Of a stretch of DNA of 58,575 nt, positions 20,084 to 29,003 are shown in pieces. Source of the stretch: Algoriphagus sp. (GTDB lineage: Bacteria; Bacteroidota; Bacteroidia; Cytophagales; Cyclobacteriaceae); assembly GCF_024305035.1 (NCBI RefSeq), contig NZ_JAMWZB010000029.1, positions 1-58,575 on the forward strand, given 5' to 3'. A model generated the notes under the pieces. The model worked only from the letters and a program-made list of their open reading frames with translations. It was not told the origin of the DNA and did not search any database. Positions within the stretch are counted from its first letter, which is position 1, and each line of letters opens with the position of its first letter. The position numbers and the translations under genes were made by a program.

Positions 20084-20647
20084 ATGGCAAGTACTGCAGA
20101 TTTTAAAAATGGACTTTGTCTTGAACTGAACAATGACATCTGGAGCATTGTCGAGTTTCAACATGTCAAGCCAGGAAAAGGTGCTGCTTTTGTCCGGACA
20201 AAATTCAAAAGTCTTACTACGGGAAAAACCTTGGACAAGACCTTTAATGCCGGTGAAAAAGTAACCACAGCCAGGGTGGAAAAAAGACCTCATCAATATC
20301 TTTACGCAGATGACATGGGGTACAATTTCATGGATACCAATACCTTCGAGCAAATTGTCATCGAAGAAAAATTGATTCCACGCCCAGACTTGATGAAAGA
20401 GGGACAACTTTGCGACATTCTAATTCATGATGAAACAGAAACTCCCCTATCAGTTGAACTCCCTCCTTTTGTGGAATTAATGATTACTTACACCGAACCT
20501 GGAATTAAAGGAGACACCGCGACCAATACCCTCAAACCAGCTACCTTGGAAACTGGAGCTACGGTAATGGTTCCTTTATTCGTCGATCAGGATACCTTAA
20601 TCAAGGTAGATACACGAGACGGATCCTATTCCGAAAGAGTAAAATAA
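20084..20647 (+). CDS. efp: Elongation factor P
   Basis: 187 aa with the three beta-barrel domains of EF-P, which relieves ribosome stalling at polyproline. The domain I tip loop reads KPGKGAAF with Lys32 at the position modified in some lineages. Domain III ends in the family signature [12 protein letters not shown]. It starts 27 nt after fabH, and is followed by a 17-bp perfect inverted repeat before accB. Confidence 0.96.
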   Translation: MASTADFKNGLCLELNNDIWSIVEFQHVKPGKGAAFVRTKFKSLTTGKTLDKTFNAGEKVTTARVEKRPHQYLYADDMGYNFMDTNTFEQIVIEEKLIPRPDLMKEGQLCDILIHDETETPLSVELPPFVELMITYTEPGIKGDTATNTLKPATLETGATVMVPLFVDQDTLIKVDTRDGSYSERVK

Positions 20648-20650
20648 TAG

Positions 20651-20688
20651 CTAAAGCCATATGATTTTTTTAAATCATATGGCTTTAG
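20651..20688. other. 17-bp perfect inverted repeat between efp and accB
   Basis: CTAAAGCCATATGATTT and its exact reverse complement are separated by a 4-nt loop. There is no convincing T run after it on the plus strand (TGGTTTAGTCC), and accB begins 23 nt later. It could reduce read-through, act as an mRNA processing or stability element, or terminate weakly. Confidence 0.7.
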
Positions 20689-20711
20689 TGGTTTAGTCCA
20701 AAATCAGCCCT

Positions 20712-21221
20712 ATGGCAGTCAAAAAAAAGAACCCTATGAAAGCAAAAGAAATTCAGGAATTGATCGATTATATTTCAAATTCCGGCTTGGCAGAAGTCAA
20801 AATTAAGACCGACGAATTTGAACTTTCAATAAAAAAATATGCGGATTCTGCCCCTGTCCGTATGGTAGAAGCAGCTCCTTCGCCTGCTCCGGTAACCAGT
20901 CCCACTCCTGCTGCAGCCTCATCCCCAGCACCCAAACCAGCCGCTCCTGCAGAGAGCCCGGCCTCGTCAAGCTCCAATTTGGTTGAGATCAAATCTCCGA
21001 TGATTGGCACATTCTACCTTACTGCAAACCCTGATGCTGATCCATTTGTCAACATTGGAGACACCATCAAAGCAGGACAGACGGTATGTATTATCGAGGC
21101 GATGAAGCTGTTTAATGAAATCGAATCCGAAATTTCGGGCAAAATTGTAAAAGTGCTCGTATCAAACGCTACTCCAGTAGAATATGATCAGCCTTTGTTC
21201 TTGGTCGATCCGGCAGGATGA
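20712..21221 (+). CDS. accB: Biotin carboxyl carrier protein of acetyl-CoA carboxylase
   Basis: 169 aa. Carries biotin between the carboxylase and transferase parts of acetyl-CoA carboxylase. The N-terminal oligomerisation part (1-40) is followed by a long Pro/Ala linker (about 55-90) and a biotinyl domain with [10 protein letters not shown], biotinylated at Lys132. The stop codon overlaps the accC start (ATGA). It belongs with fabH in the fatty acid synthesis run. Confidence 0.96.
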   Translation: MAVKKKNPMKAKEIQELIDYISNSGLAEVKIKTDEFELSIKKYADSAPVRMVEAAPSPAPVTSPTPAAASSPAPKPAAPAESPASSSSNLVEIKSPMIGTFYLTANPDADPFVNIGDTIKAGQTVCIIEAMKLFNEIESEISGKIVKVLVSNATPVEYDQPLFLVDPAG

Positions 21222-22594
21222 GTCTAAAACCAAATCATTACGCTGTGTTTAAAAAAATATTAATAGCCAACCGGGGAGAAATCGCACTGAGAATTATCCG
21301 TACCTGCAAGGAGATGGGGATTAAGACAGTGGCCGTTTACTCTACCGCAGATAAAGATAGTCTTCATGTGCGATTTGCCGATGAAGCTGTTTGTATCGGA
21401 CCCGCACCTAGCAAAGATTCTTATCTCAATATTCCACGAATTATAGCTGCAGCGGAGATCACCAATGCCGATGCAATTCATCCAGGATATGGATTTCTTT
21501 CCGAAAATGCCGAATTCTCCAGAATCTGCGACGAATACGGGATCAAATTTATCGGAGCTTCTCCAGAAATGATTGCTAAAATGGGAGATAAGGCTACGGC
21601 TAAGGCAACCATGAAAGCTGCCGGTGTCCCAACCATACCGGGTTCTGAGGGTCTTCTGGAGTCCATTGAAGAAGGGTTAAAAATTGCCAACGAAATGGGT
21701 TATCCAGTGATTTTGAAAGCAACAGCCGGAGGAGGTGGACGAGGGATGCGAATCGTTAAAGAAGATAAAGAATTTAAAAAAGCATGGGATGATGCCAAAA
21801 TGGAATCTGGAGCTGCTTTTGGAAATGATGGACTCTATTTGGAGAAATTCGTAGAAGAACCCAGACATATCGAAATCCAAGTTGTCGGAGATTCCAACGG
21901 AAAAGCCTGTCACCTTTCCGAGCGAGATTGTTCCATTCAACGACGTCATCAAAAACTCGTAGAAGAAACCCCTTCTCCATTTATTACTGACGAACTTCGA
22001 GAAGCCATGGGAAAAGCCGCCATCAAAGGGGCCGAAGCCATTGGCTATGAAGGAGCCGGAACCATTGAATTTTTGGTGGATAAAAACCGGAATTTCTACT
22101 TTATGGAGATGAATACCCGAATTCAGGTAGAACATCCCATAACCGAGGAAGTCACTGATTTTGACCTCATCAAAGAGCAAATCAAAGTGGCCGCAGGTGA
22201 AAAAATCAGTGGTAGAAATTACTTTCCTAAGTTATTTGCCATGGAATGCAGGATTAATGCAGAAGATCCGTCAAACGGTTTTCGTCCTAGTCCAGGCAGA
22301 ATAAATAATCTTCACATTCCTGGTGGAAGAGGCGTTCGTGTCGATTCCCATGTTTATGCCGGCTATGTTATTCCGCCGAACTATGATTCCATGATTGCCA
22401 AACTTATTGTGAGTGGGCAAACCCGTGAAGAGGTTATTGTCAGAATGAAACGTGCGCTGGAAGAGTTTGTGATTGATGGTATTAAAACTACAATTCCGTT
22501 CCACATTGCCCTACTTGAAGATGAACAATTCAAGGCGGGGAACTTTACAACTAAATTCCTTGAATCTTTTAACTTTTCTTTGATCAAAAAGTAA
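21218..22594 (+). CDS. accC: Biotin carboxylase of acetyl-CoA carboxylase
   Basis: 458 aa. ATP-dependently carboxylates biotin on AccB. It shows the family start [18 protein letters not shown], the ATP-grasp glycine loop [12 protein letters not shown], the biotin/bicarbonate-site signature [17 protein letters not shown], and the C-terminal domain. ATG at 21218 overlaps the accB stop by four bases; an in-frame GTG at 21245 would start exactly at [10 protein letters not shown] and give the more usual 449 aa. Both are possible. Confidence 0.96.
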   Translation: MSLKPNHYAVFKKILIANRGEIALRIIRTCKEMGIKTVAVYSTADKDSLHVRFADEAVCIGPAPSKDSYLNIPRIIAAAEITNADAIHPGYGFLSENAEFSRICDEYGIKFIGASPEMIAKMGDKATAKATMKAAGVPTIPGSEGLLESIEEGLKIANEMGYPVILKATAGGGGRGMRIVKEDKEFKKAWDDAKMESGAAFGNDGLYLEKFVEEPRHIEIQVVGDSNGKACHLSERDCSIQRRHQKLVEETPSPFITDELREAMGKAAIKGAEAIGYEGAGTIEFLVDKNRNFYFMEMNTRIQVEHPITEEVTDFDLIKEQIKVAAGEKISGRNYFPKLFAMECRINAEDPSNGFRPSPGRINNLHIPGGRGVRVDSHVYAGYVIPPNYDSMIAKLIVSGQTREEVIVRMKRALEEFVIDGIKTTIPFHIALLEDEQFKAGNFTTKFLESFNFSLIKK

Positions 22595-22620
22595 GAGAAA
22601 ATTCATTTTCCATTTAAATT

Positions 22621-22650
22621 AAAAGGCTTTCCCAAAAGGAAGGCTTTTTT
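22621..22650 (+). terminator. Terminator after accC
   Basis: AAAAGGCTTTCC and GGAAGGCTTTTTT form a 12-bp stem with two G-T pairs and loop CAAAA, followed by T residues. It closes the fabH-accC transcript. Confidence 0.85.
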
Positions 22651-22763
22651 TGTGACTTCCTAAGAAATCGAAATCAACAGGATTTTATTCTTTTTTTAAA
22701 GAAGTGAGGCTAATTTTGAAATATTTTTTTTTAACTTATTAGCTGTCAATTCAATTTCCCAAA

Positions 22764-25082
22764 ATGAAATCCAGAGTAATTCATACAGGAGTAATTTTAA
22801 TTTGGATTAGTTGCGTTATTTCGGCTTGTCAATCGGAAAATCAAAAGTCAATAGGGCTAAGTGGATCAGGCCAAGTCAGCTATAATTTTCATATCCGCCC
22901 AATTCTTTCGGACAAATGCTTTACCTGTCATGGACCAGACGCTAATAAACGCGAGGCCAATTTACGCTTGGATCAGGAAGAGTCAGCATTTAAGGCTTTG
23001 GAAGAAAGCCCTGGTAAATTTGCTTTGGTCAAGGGTGATATCCTAAATTCTGAAGTCTATCACCGCATTACCAGTCAGGACCCCAGCGAACTAATGCCTC
23101 CTCCTAATTCCAATCTTTCACTTAATGAGCAAGAAATTACCCTAATTAAAACCTGGATAGAACAAGGGGCAGAATACGAACCCCATTGGGCCTTTGTCAA
23201 ACCTGAAAAAAAACTTCCTGAGTTAACTTCGGATTGGGCAAAAAATGAAATCGATCTATTTATTGAAGCCAAACTCCAATCGGTCGAACTCAAACCAAAT
23301 CCACCTGCACAGCCGCATGAATTGATCAAACGGGCAAGTCTTGACTTGACCGGTCTTCCTCCTAGTCTAGCTATTTTAGAAAAACTAGCCAATTTTGAAG
23401 GAGAAATCAGTTATGAAAAATACCTTGATTATTTACTGGAGCAAGAAGCCTTTGGAGAGAAATTAGCCATCCTTTGGATGGATATATCCCGCTATGCGGA
23501 TAGCTACGGATATCAGGATGACAATATCCGTACGCAATGGCCCTATCGAGACTGGGTGATTCACGCCTTTAACCAAAATCTTCCCTATGATCAGTTTCTG
23601 ACCTGGCAGCTTGCAGGAGATCTTTTGCCCCATGCGAACAAAGAACAAATTCTGGCCACAGCTTTCAACCGAAATCATAAGTACACTGAGGAAGGTGGCG
23701 TCATTGATGAAGAATACCGGGTAGAATACGTCCTAGATAAAACCAACACATTTAGCAAAGGGGTCTTGGGAATCACGATGGAATGTGCCCAATGCCATGA
23801 TCACAAATATGATCCATTTTCCCAAAAAGAATATTTTGAGCTTTATGCCTTCTTCAATAATAGTCCAGAAAAAGGCTATCAGGGCGATGTAAGTATTTCC
23901 AAACCAGCAAAAACTCCTATCCTTTGGATTGAACAGGAAGACACAAAAGATATTTTGAGCTTTATTAATCATCCCGATACAAGCAAACTCTCGGTATCGG
24001 TAATGGATGAATTGGATGGCACCGAAAAGCGAACTACCTATATTTTGGATCGGGGTCTCTACGATGCACCGACAATGCCGGTAGACCCTTCCACCCCGGC
24101 AGCTATTTTTGAATTTCCGGATCAATTTGAAAAAAACAGGCTAGGCCTTGCTAACTGGACCACACACCCAGACAATCCCCTTACCGCACGCGTTTTTGTC
24201 AATTTAATTTGGCAGGAAATATTCGGTACCGGTATCGTAAAATCTGCCGGCGACTTTGGAATGCAGGGAGATCTTCCCTCACATCCTGAATTACTGGATT
24301 GGCTTGCCGTGGATTTTATGGAAAACGGATGGGACATCAAGCGATTGTTTAAGCTTATTTTAAGCTCAGCTACTTATCAGCAATCGGCTAAAATCCAAAA
24401 AGATCATTTAAAAATTGACCCAGACAATACGTATTTAGCCCGTTCACCCCGACTTCGACTTCCTGCTGAAAACATACAGGATTTAGTGTTAGCCAGCAGT
24501 GGCCTTCTTCATCCGGAAATTGGCGGACCAAGTGTCAAACCGTATCAACCCGCAGGAATTTGGGAATCGGCTTCTTCGGGAAGAGGAGAGTTAGCCACTT
24601 ATATTCAAGACAGTGGGAAAAATTTATACCGACGCGGACTTTACAATTTCATCAAGCTGACAGTTCCGCCACCCAAAGCAATCATTTTTGATTCAAGTAA
24701 TCGAGATCGATGTGAAGTTGGCAGGGGTCGAACCAATACCCCGCTTCAAGCTTTGGTAATGATGAATGATCCGATGATTTTAGAAGCTTCACGTGTTTTG
24801 GCCTCCAAACTGATGACAGCCGAATCCAACCCAGAAAGTGCAATAGAAAATGCTTTCAGGCGGATACTGTGTAGAAAACAGACTTCGAAAGAAAAAATGC
24901 TCCTGACTGCGTATTATGAGGATCAACTTGCCCGCTTTGAAAACCAACCTGACCAGGTATTTGAGACTTTAAATGTAGGCGAGTTCCCCTTACGAGAAAA
25001 AGATGTAAACCCAAAAGTTGCAGCCTTAATGCAGGTAATTGTGAGTCTTTACAATTTGGAGGAAACCATAACCAAGATTTAA
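22764..25082 (+). CDS. Planctomycete-type cytochrome c / DUF1549-DUF1553 lipoprotein
   Basis: 772 aa, exported: the N-terminus ends in a lipobox-like CVISAC (acylated Cys about residue 21). A c-type heme site C52-FT-C55-H56 lies in a planctomycete cytochrome C (PSCyt1) domain that continues to about 130 with the ligand-like LMPPPNSNLS. DUF1549 follows (about 150-360), containing the family motif CAQCHDHKYDPF with a second CxxCH at 341-345, then DUF1553 (about 465-740) starting near HPDNPLTARVFVN. Such proteins are abundant in Planctomycetes and paired with DUF1501 partners, exactly as here (2-nt gap to the next gene). Molecular function is not established; a periplasmic redox or polysaccharide-related role is a guess. 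Confidence 0.85.
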   Translation: MKSRVIHTGVILIWISCVISACQSENQKSIGLSGSGQVSYNFHIRPILSDKCFTCHGPDANKREANLRLDQEESAFKALEESPGKFALVKGDILNSEVYHRITSQDPSELMPPPNSNLSLNEQEITLIKTWIEQGAEYEPHWAFVKPEKKLPELTSDWAKNEIDLFIEAKLQSVELKPNPPAQPHELIKRASLDLTGLPPSLAILEKLANFEGEISYEKYLDYLLEQEAFGEKLAILWMDISRYADSYGYQDDNIRTQWPYRDWVIHAFNQNLPYDQFLTWQLAGDLLPHANKEQILATAFNRNHKYTEEGGVIDEEYRVEYVLDKTNTFSKGVLGITMECAQCHDHKYDPFSQKEYFELYAFFNNSPEKGYQGDVSISKPAKTPILWIEQEDTKDILSFINHPDTSKLSVSVMDELDGTEKRTTYILDRGLYDAPTMPVDPSTPAAIFEFPDQFEKNRLGLANWTTHPDNPLTARVFVNLIWQEIFGTGIVKSAGDFGMQGDLPSHPELLDWLAVDFMENGWDIKRLFKLILSSATYQQSAKIQKDHLKIDPDNTYLARSPRLRLPAENIQDLVLASSGLLHPEIGGPSVKPYQPAGIWESASSGRGELATYIQDSGKNLYRRGLYNFIKLTVPPPKAIIFDSSNRDRCEVGRGRTNTPLQALVMMNDPMILEASRVLASKLMTAESNPESAIENAFRRILCRKQTSKEKMLLTAYYEDQLARFENQPDQVFETLNVGEFPLREKDVNPKVAALMQVIVSLYNLEETITKI

Positions 25083-25083
25083 G

Positions 25084-26538
25084 ATGGAAAAAGAACAATT
25101 GGAACAAGGACTAAACCACAACCGAAGAAAATTTCTGTCCAAGCTTAGCTTGGGCTTGGGAAGCGCGGCTTTGGGCTCTTTGTTGATTCCAGATTTATTT
25201 AGTGGGAAAGACAATTCAGAAGAGGCCTTGATGAACGCACTTCCTCACTTTGCTCCAAAAGCAAAGCGAGTGATTTATCTTTTTCAAAATGGTGCTCCCA
25301 GCCAATTGGAATCCTTTGATTATAAACCACTATTGAATTCAAGCTATGGATTGGATCTTCCTGAATCCATCCGAATGGGACAGCGTTTGACTGGAATGAC
25401 CTCAGGACAGGATAAATTTCCCTTAGTGGGATCCTATTTTGATTTTCAGCAATATGGGGAGAGCCGAGCCTGGATTTCCTCCATTTTTCCTCATACCGCT
25501 GGAATAGTGGATGATATTTGCATTGTTAAATCCATGCACACTGAAGCCATCAATCACGATCCGGCGTTGACTTTTTTCCAAACCGGTGCTCAGGTTGGTA
25601 ATAGACCAAGTTTTGGATCATGGTTGAGCTATGGCTTAGGAAGTGAAAACAGCAACCTTCCCGCCTTTTGTGTTTTGTTAAGTCGGGGGAAAGGAAATGG
25701 TCAAGGAGTATATTCCAAACTTTGGAGTAATGGATTTTTGGATGCCACCCACCAAGGAGTGCAATTTTCAAATTCCGAAGACCCTGTACTATACCTAAAA
25801 GACCCCAAAAGTATGAGTCGGGATGAGCGTCGAAAAATGCTCGATCAAATTGCTGCCATGAACGATATTCAGTATCAAGAATTTAATGACCCAAGCATAT
25901 CTGCTAAAATCCAACAATACGAGATGGCCTATCGGATGCAAACAGCCGTCCCTGAGATCACCGATGTATCCAAAGAACCCGATTCCATCATCAAACTTTA
26001 CGGGCCCGATTGCTTGGTACCGGGGACCTATGCTGCCAATTGTCTTTTGGCTAGAAAACTAAGTGAAAGTGGCGTTCGCTTTGTCCAGCTTTATCATCAA
26101 GGTTGGGATCAACACGACAATCTCCCTAGTCAAATGGCCATGCAGGCCAAAGACGTAGATCAGGCCTCTGCAGCCTTAATCACCGACCTCAAACAGCGTG
26201 GACTCTTGGATGAAACCCTGGTAATTTGGGGAGGAGAATTTGGCAGAACTAACTATTGTCAAGGAAAAATCCAACAGGACAATTATGGCCGTGATCATCA
26301 TCCCAGGGCATTTTCGATTTGGATGGCAGGAGGCGGAGTAAAATCGGGAATGGTTTATGGAGAAACCGATGAATTTGGTTACAATATCACCGAAAATCCT
26401 GTTCACGTCCATGATTTTCAAGCTACTGTGTTGAATCTACTTGGCATTGATCACGAGCGCCTTACTTACAAACATTTAGGAAGAAGGTATCGACTCACTG
26501 ATGTGTCTGGAAAAGTAGTCAACGATTTGATTGCTTAA
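25084..26538 (+). CDS. DUF1501 (sulfatase-fold-like) exported protein
   Basis: 484 aa with a Tat-like signal (NRRKFLSKLSLGLGSAALG, Arg14-Arg15), so probably exported folded. The rest is DUF1501, a family with an alkaline-phosphatase/sulfatase-like fold; visible blocks are MHTEAINHDPA, LYHQGWDQHDN, VIWGGEFGRT and GRDHHPRAFSIWMAGGG, rich in His/Asp as expected for metal binding. It lies 2 nt after the DUF1549/DUF1553 gene and 4 nt before the next, so the three form one operon. Substrate unknown. Confidence 0.88.
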   Translation: MEKEQLEQGLNHNRRKFLSKLSLGLGSAALGSLLIPDLFSGKDNSEEALMNALPHFAPKAKRVIYLFQNGAPSQLESFDYKPLLNSSYGLDLPESIRMGQRLTGMTSGQDKFPLVGSYFDFQQYGESRAWISSIFPHTAGIVDDICIVKSMHTEAINHDPALTFFQTGAQVGNRPSFGSWLSYGLGSENSNLPAFCVLLSRGKGNGQGVYSKLWSNGFLDATHQGVQFSNSEDPVLYLKDPKSMSRDERRKMLDQIAAMNDIQYQEFNDPSISAKIQQYEMAYRMQTAVPEITDVSKEPDSIIKLYGPDCLVPGTYAANCLLARKLSESGVRFVQLYHQGWDQHDNLPSQMAMQAKDVDQASAALITDLKQRGLLDETLVIWGGEFGRTNYCQGKIQQDNYGRDHHPRAFSIWMAGGGVKSGMVYGETDEFGYNITENPVHVHDFQATVLNLLGIDHERLTYKHLGRRYRLTDVSGKVVNDLIA

Positions 26539-26541
26539 CCC

Positions 26542-28668
26542 ATGGCAAAAGTTCCAAAAATTCAAAACTTCTTAGAAAACCTCGTCTTCGTCTGGTTTGG
26601 TTTTGCACTAACTGTTACACTAGCAGGTGATTCAATCCAAATTCCGGATTGGCTTCAAATTCTTGGAAGATCCCATCCGCTTGTCCTTCATTTTCCTATT
26701 GTCTTGTTATTGTTGGGCGCTTCCTTTTCATTTATCCCTGCAATTGAACAAAACTCCGATCTTAAAAAGCTGGCTCAATTAATTTGGATCATCGGAATAA
26801 ATTTTGCCGGTATATCAGTTTTGGCTGGCTTAGTTCTCTCCTTGGAAGAATACAGTGGAGAAACACTGAATCTGCATCAATGGACCGGATGGGCAGTATT
26901 TATTCTTGCCACGGTTCTTTATTTTTTGAAGGATTCTTCCAAATTTTTTTTGAAAACGGGGAGCTTGCTGCTAGCCCTTCTGGTAGTTTTAGCTGGTCAT
27001 TGGGGTGCCTCCCTTACTCATGGGGAAACGTTTCTTTTGGCTCCGATTTTTCCAGAAGAAACGGCCCAAACGAACCTTTCCGACGCCGAAATATTCAAAG
27101 ATGTAATCCAGCCGATTCTTCAGACAAAATGCGTCAGTTGTCATAAAGAAGGCAAAGTTAAAGGAAAGCTCAGGCTAGATAATCCCGAAGACCTGGTCAA
27201 AGGAGGAAAATCTGGACCTTTTGTTGTGGGTGGAAATTTAAAAGAATCCCTTTTGATTCAACGAATCCATCTTCCCCTTGATGAGAAAAAGCACATGCCT
27301 CCCAAGGACAAAATTCAGCTTAATGAAGAGGAGAAAACACTTCTAGCCGAATGGGTGAAATCTGGTGCCCCTCTCGATCTCAAACTTCATCAATTAGACA
27401 CCGGCAGTTCACTGTTCCAGTTAGCTTCCTCTCGTTTCACTCCGGAACCGGTTTATTCCTTTGAGTTTGCAGATGCCAAACAGGTAAAAGAGCTGAATAA
27501 TTTTTTTCGAACGGTGCACCCCCTTTCCCCAGAGTCTCCTGCCTTAGTTGTTTCTTATTTTGGCATTGCTGCTTTTGATCCAGCCTCTTTAAAGGACCTG
27601 GAGAAGGTAAAAAAACAAATCATCCAGCTCAACTTGGATAAAATTCCGCTCAAGGGCATTGATTTATCCTTTCTGAAATATTGGACAAATCTGGAAACAT
27701 TACGATTGAATTTTACCCAATTAGATGAATCCCAGATAATCAAAATCAGTGAAATTCATTGGCTAAAATCCTTGGCAATTTCCGGGAATACCTTGAGCGA
27801 CAAATCCATCGAAGGATTGGTGAATATGAAAGGTCTTCGTCAGCTATTTATTTGGCAATCCGGGTTAAGTGAAACCCAGAAAGAAAAATTAAAATCCGGG
27901 CTGCCCCAAACCACTATTGAATTTGGATACGATGACCGTGGAATAATCTACCCGCTTAACCAACCCAAAATCGAACAGGACAACGTACTTTTTAGCGATA
28001 GTCTTGAAATCAAACTCAGCCACCCCATCCAAACGGTCGAAATTAGATATACGCTAAATGGAACAGAGCCTGACAGTTTAACAAGTCCGATCTATCAACA
28101 TCCTTTTTGGGTTTATTCTTCTGGAAAATTACGGGCTAAAGCCTATGCCAAAGGATGGATCAGCTCCAACTCGGCTTCCTCCATTTTTATGAAATCAGGA
28201 GTTTTGCCTTTGAGAGTCAAACTGTTAAACCAACCTAGTCCAAATTATAAAGCTCAAGGGATAGAAACGCTTTTTGATCAAGTTAAAGGAAAAAATAATC
28301 ACACCTCTGGGGAATGGTTGGGCTTTACCAACGATGCTGCCTGGATCGAAATGGAATTGGACCCCAGCAAAAAACTCAAAACTATTGGGATTTCTTTATT
28401 GTATCATGAAAGCGCCTATATTTTCCCTCCTACACGGGTTGAAATTGAGTTTTTTGAAAATCAGCGTTGGAATAAATTCCTCAATGAACAACCCAAGCCA
28501 TCCACTAAAATCAATGAAATCCGCCCCGAATTAATTCAATATCAAGTCGAAAATCGAAGCCCTGAGAAAATTCGGATCAAGTTGCATCCCATCCCTTCTT
28601 TACCTTCATGGCATCCGGGTGCCGGTGCCAAAGGATGGGTGTTTGTAGATGAAATTTTACTCAATTAA
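26542..28668 (+). CDS. Membrane cytochrome c with LRR, chitobiase C-terminal-like and discoidin-like domains
   Basis: 708 aa. Residues about 15-170 hold four or five membrane helices resembling DUF2231, with histidines in SHPLVLHFPIV and a GHWGASLTHG loop. A planctomycete-type cytochrome c domain follows with C197-VS-C200-H201 and a possible Met ligand in HMPPKDK. About 330-460 is leucine-rich-repeat-like (LETLRLNFTQLDES). About 480-550 looks like the CHB_HEX_C fold found at the end of hexosaminidases (YTLNGTEPDSLTSPIY). The C-terminus (about 555-708) looks like a carbohydrate-binding F5/8 domain. Third gene of the operon; it probably tethers electron transfer to a glycan-binding periplasmic part. 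Function is inferred. Confidence 0.75.
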   Translation: MAKVPKIQNFLENLVFVWFGFALTVTLAGDSIQIPDWLQILGRSHPLVLHFPIVLLLLGASFSFIPAIEQNSDLKKLAQLIWIIGINFAGISVLAGLVLSLEEYSGETLNLHQWTGWAVFILATVLYFLKDSSKFFLKTGSLLLALLVVLAGHWGASLTHGETFLLAPIFPEETAQTNLSDAEIFKDVIQPILQTKCVSCHKEGKVKGKLRLDNPEDLVKGGKSGPFVVGGNLKESLLIQRIHLPLDEKKHMPPKDKIQLNEEEKTLLAEWVKSGAPLDLKLHQLDTGSSLFQLASSRFTPEPVYSFEFADAKQVKELNNFFRTVHPLSPESPALVVSYFGIAAFDPASLKDLEKVKKQIIQLNLDKIPLKGIDLSFLKYWTNLETLRLNFTQLDESQIIKISEIHWLKSLAISGNTLSDKSIEGLVNMKGLRQLFIWQSGLSETQKEKLKSGLPQTTIEFGYDDRGIIYPLNQPKIEQDNVLFSDSLEIKLSHPIQTVEIRYTLNGTEPDSLTSPIYQHPFWVYSSGKLRAKAYAKGWISSNSASSIFMKSGVLPLRVKLLNQPSPNYKAQGIETLFDQVKGKNNHTSGEWLGFTNDAAWIEMELDPSKKLKTIGISLLYHESAYIFPPTRVEIEFFENQRWNKFLNEQPKPSTKINEIRPELIQYQVENRSPEKIRIKLHPIPSLPSWHPGAGAKGWVFVDEILLN

Positions 28669-29003
28669 ATTGAAAAATAAGGCCCTTACTCGAGTTCAAC
28701 TCGTACTTAGTTGACGTCTTAAGCAGTTCTTTCCCCTGACTAAAAACAAGAAGGGAACCTGACCTAGTTCTCGATAATTACCGGGACTGGAAAACCCCTT
28801 TTTTAAATAAAAGGACTAAACATAAGGGTGAAAACATGGTCCACCTGTAGGGAAGCTGCTTTACTTCAACTCATCTTGGCTTAAGCCAATGAATTACTTT
28901 GGCGAAGAAATCAAACCTAAGCTTTTTTCCAGATCAACTATCGATTAAAAGGGGAAACAAAATCAGGATTCAATCGCCAAATTGAAAACTAGGTTAAAGG
29001 TAT
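28669..29003. other. 335-bp non-coding gap between convergent genes
   Basis: I see no ORF with a credible start and no strong terminator, although two genes converge on this stretch. It holds a small palindrome CGAGTT-c-AACTCG (about 28689-28701) and a weak stem CCTTTT/AAAAGG near 28797-28815. It may be decayed sequence. Confidence 0.5.

Noticed and set aside
20651..20688. Intrinsic terminator of efp
   Set aside because: The required T run after the stem is missing on the plus strand, so it was listed as an unassigned hairpin.
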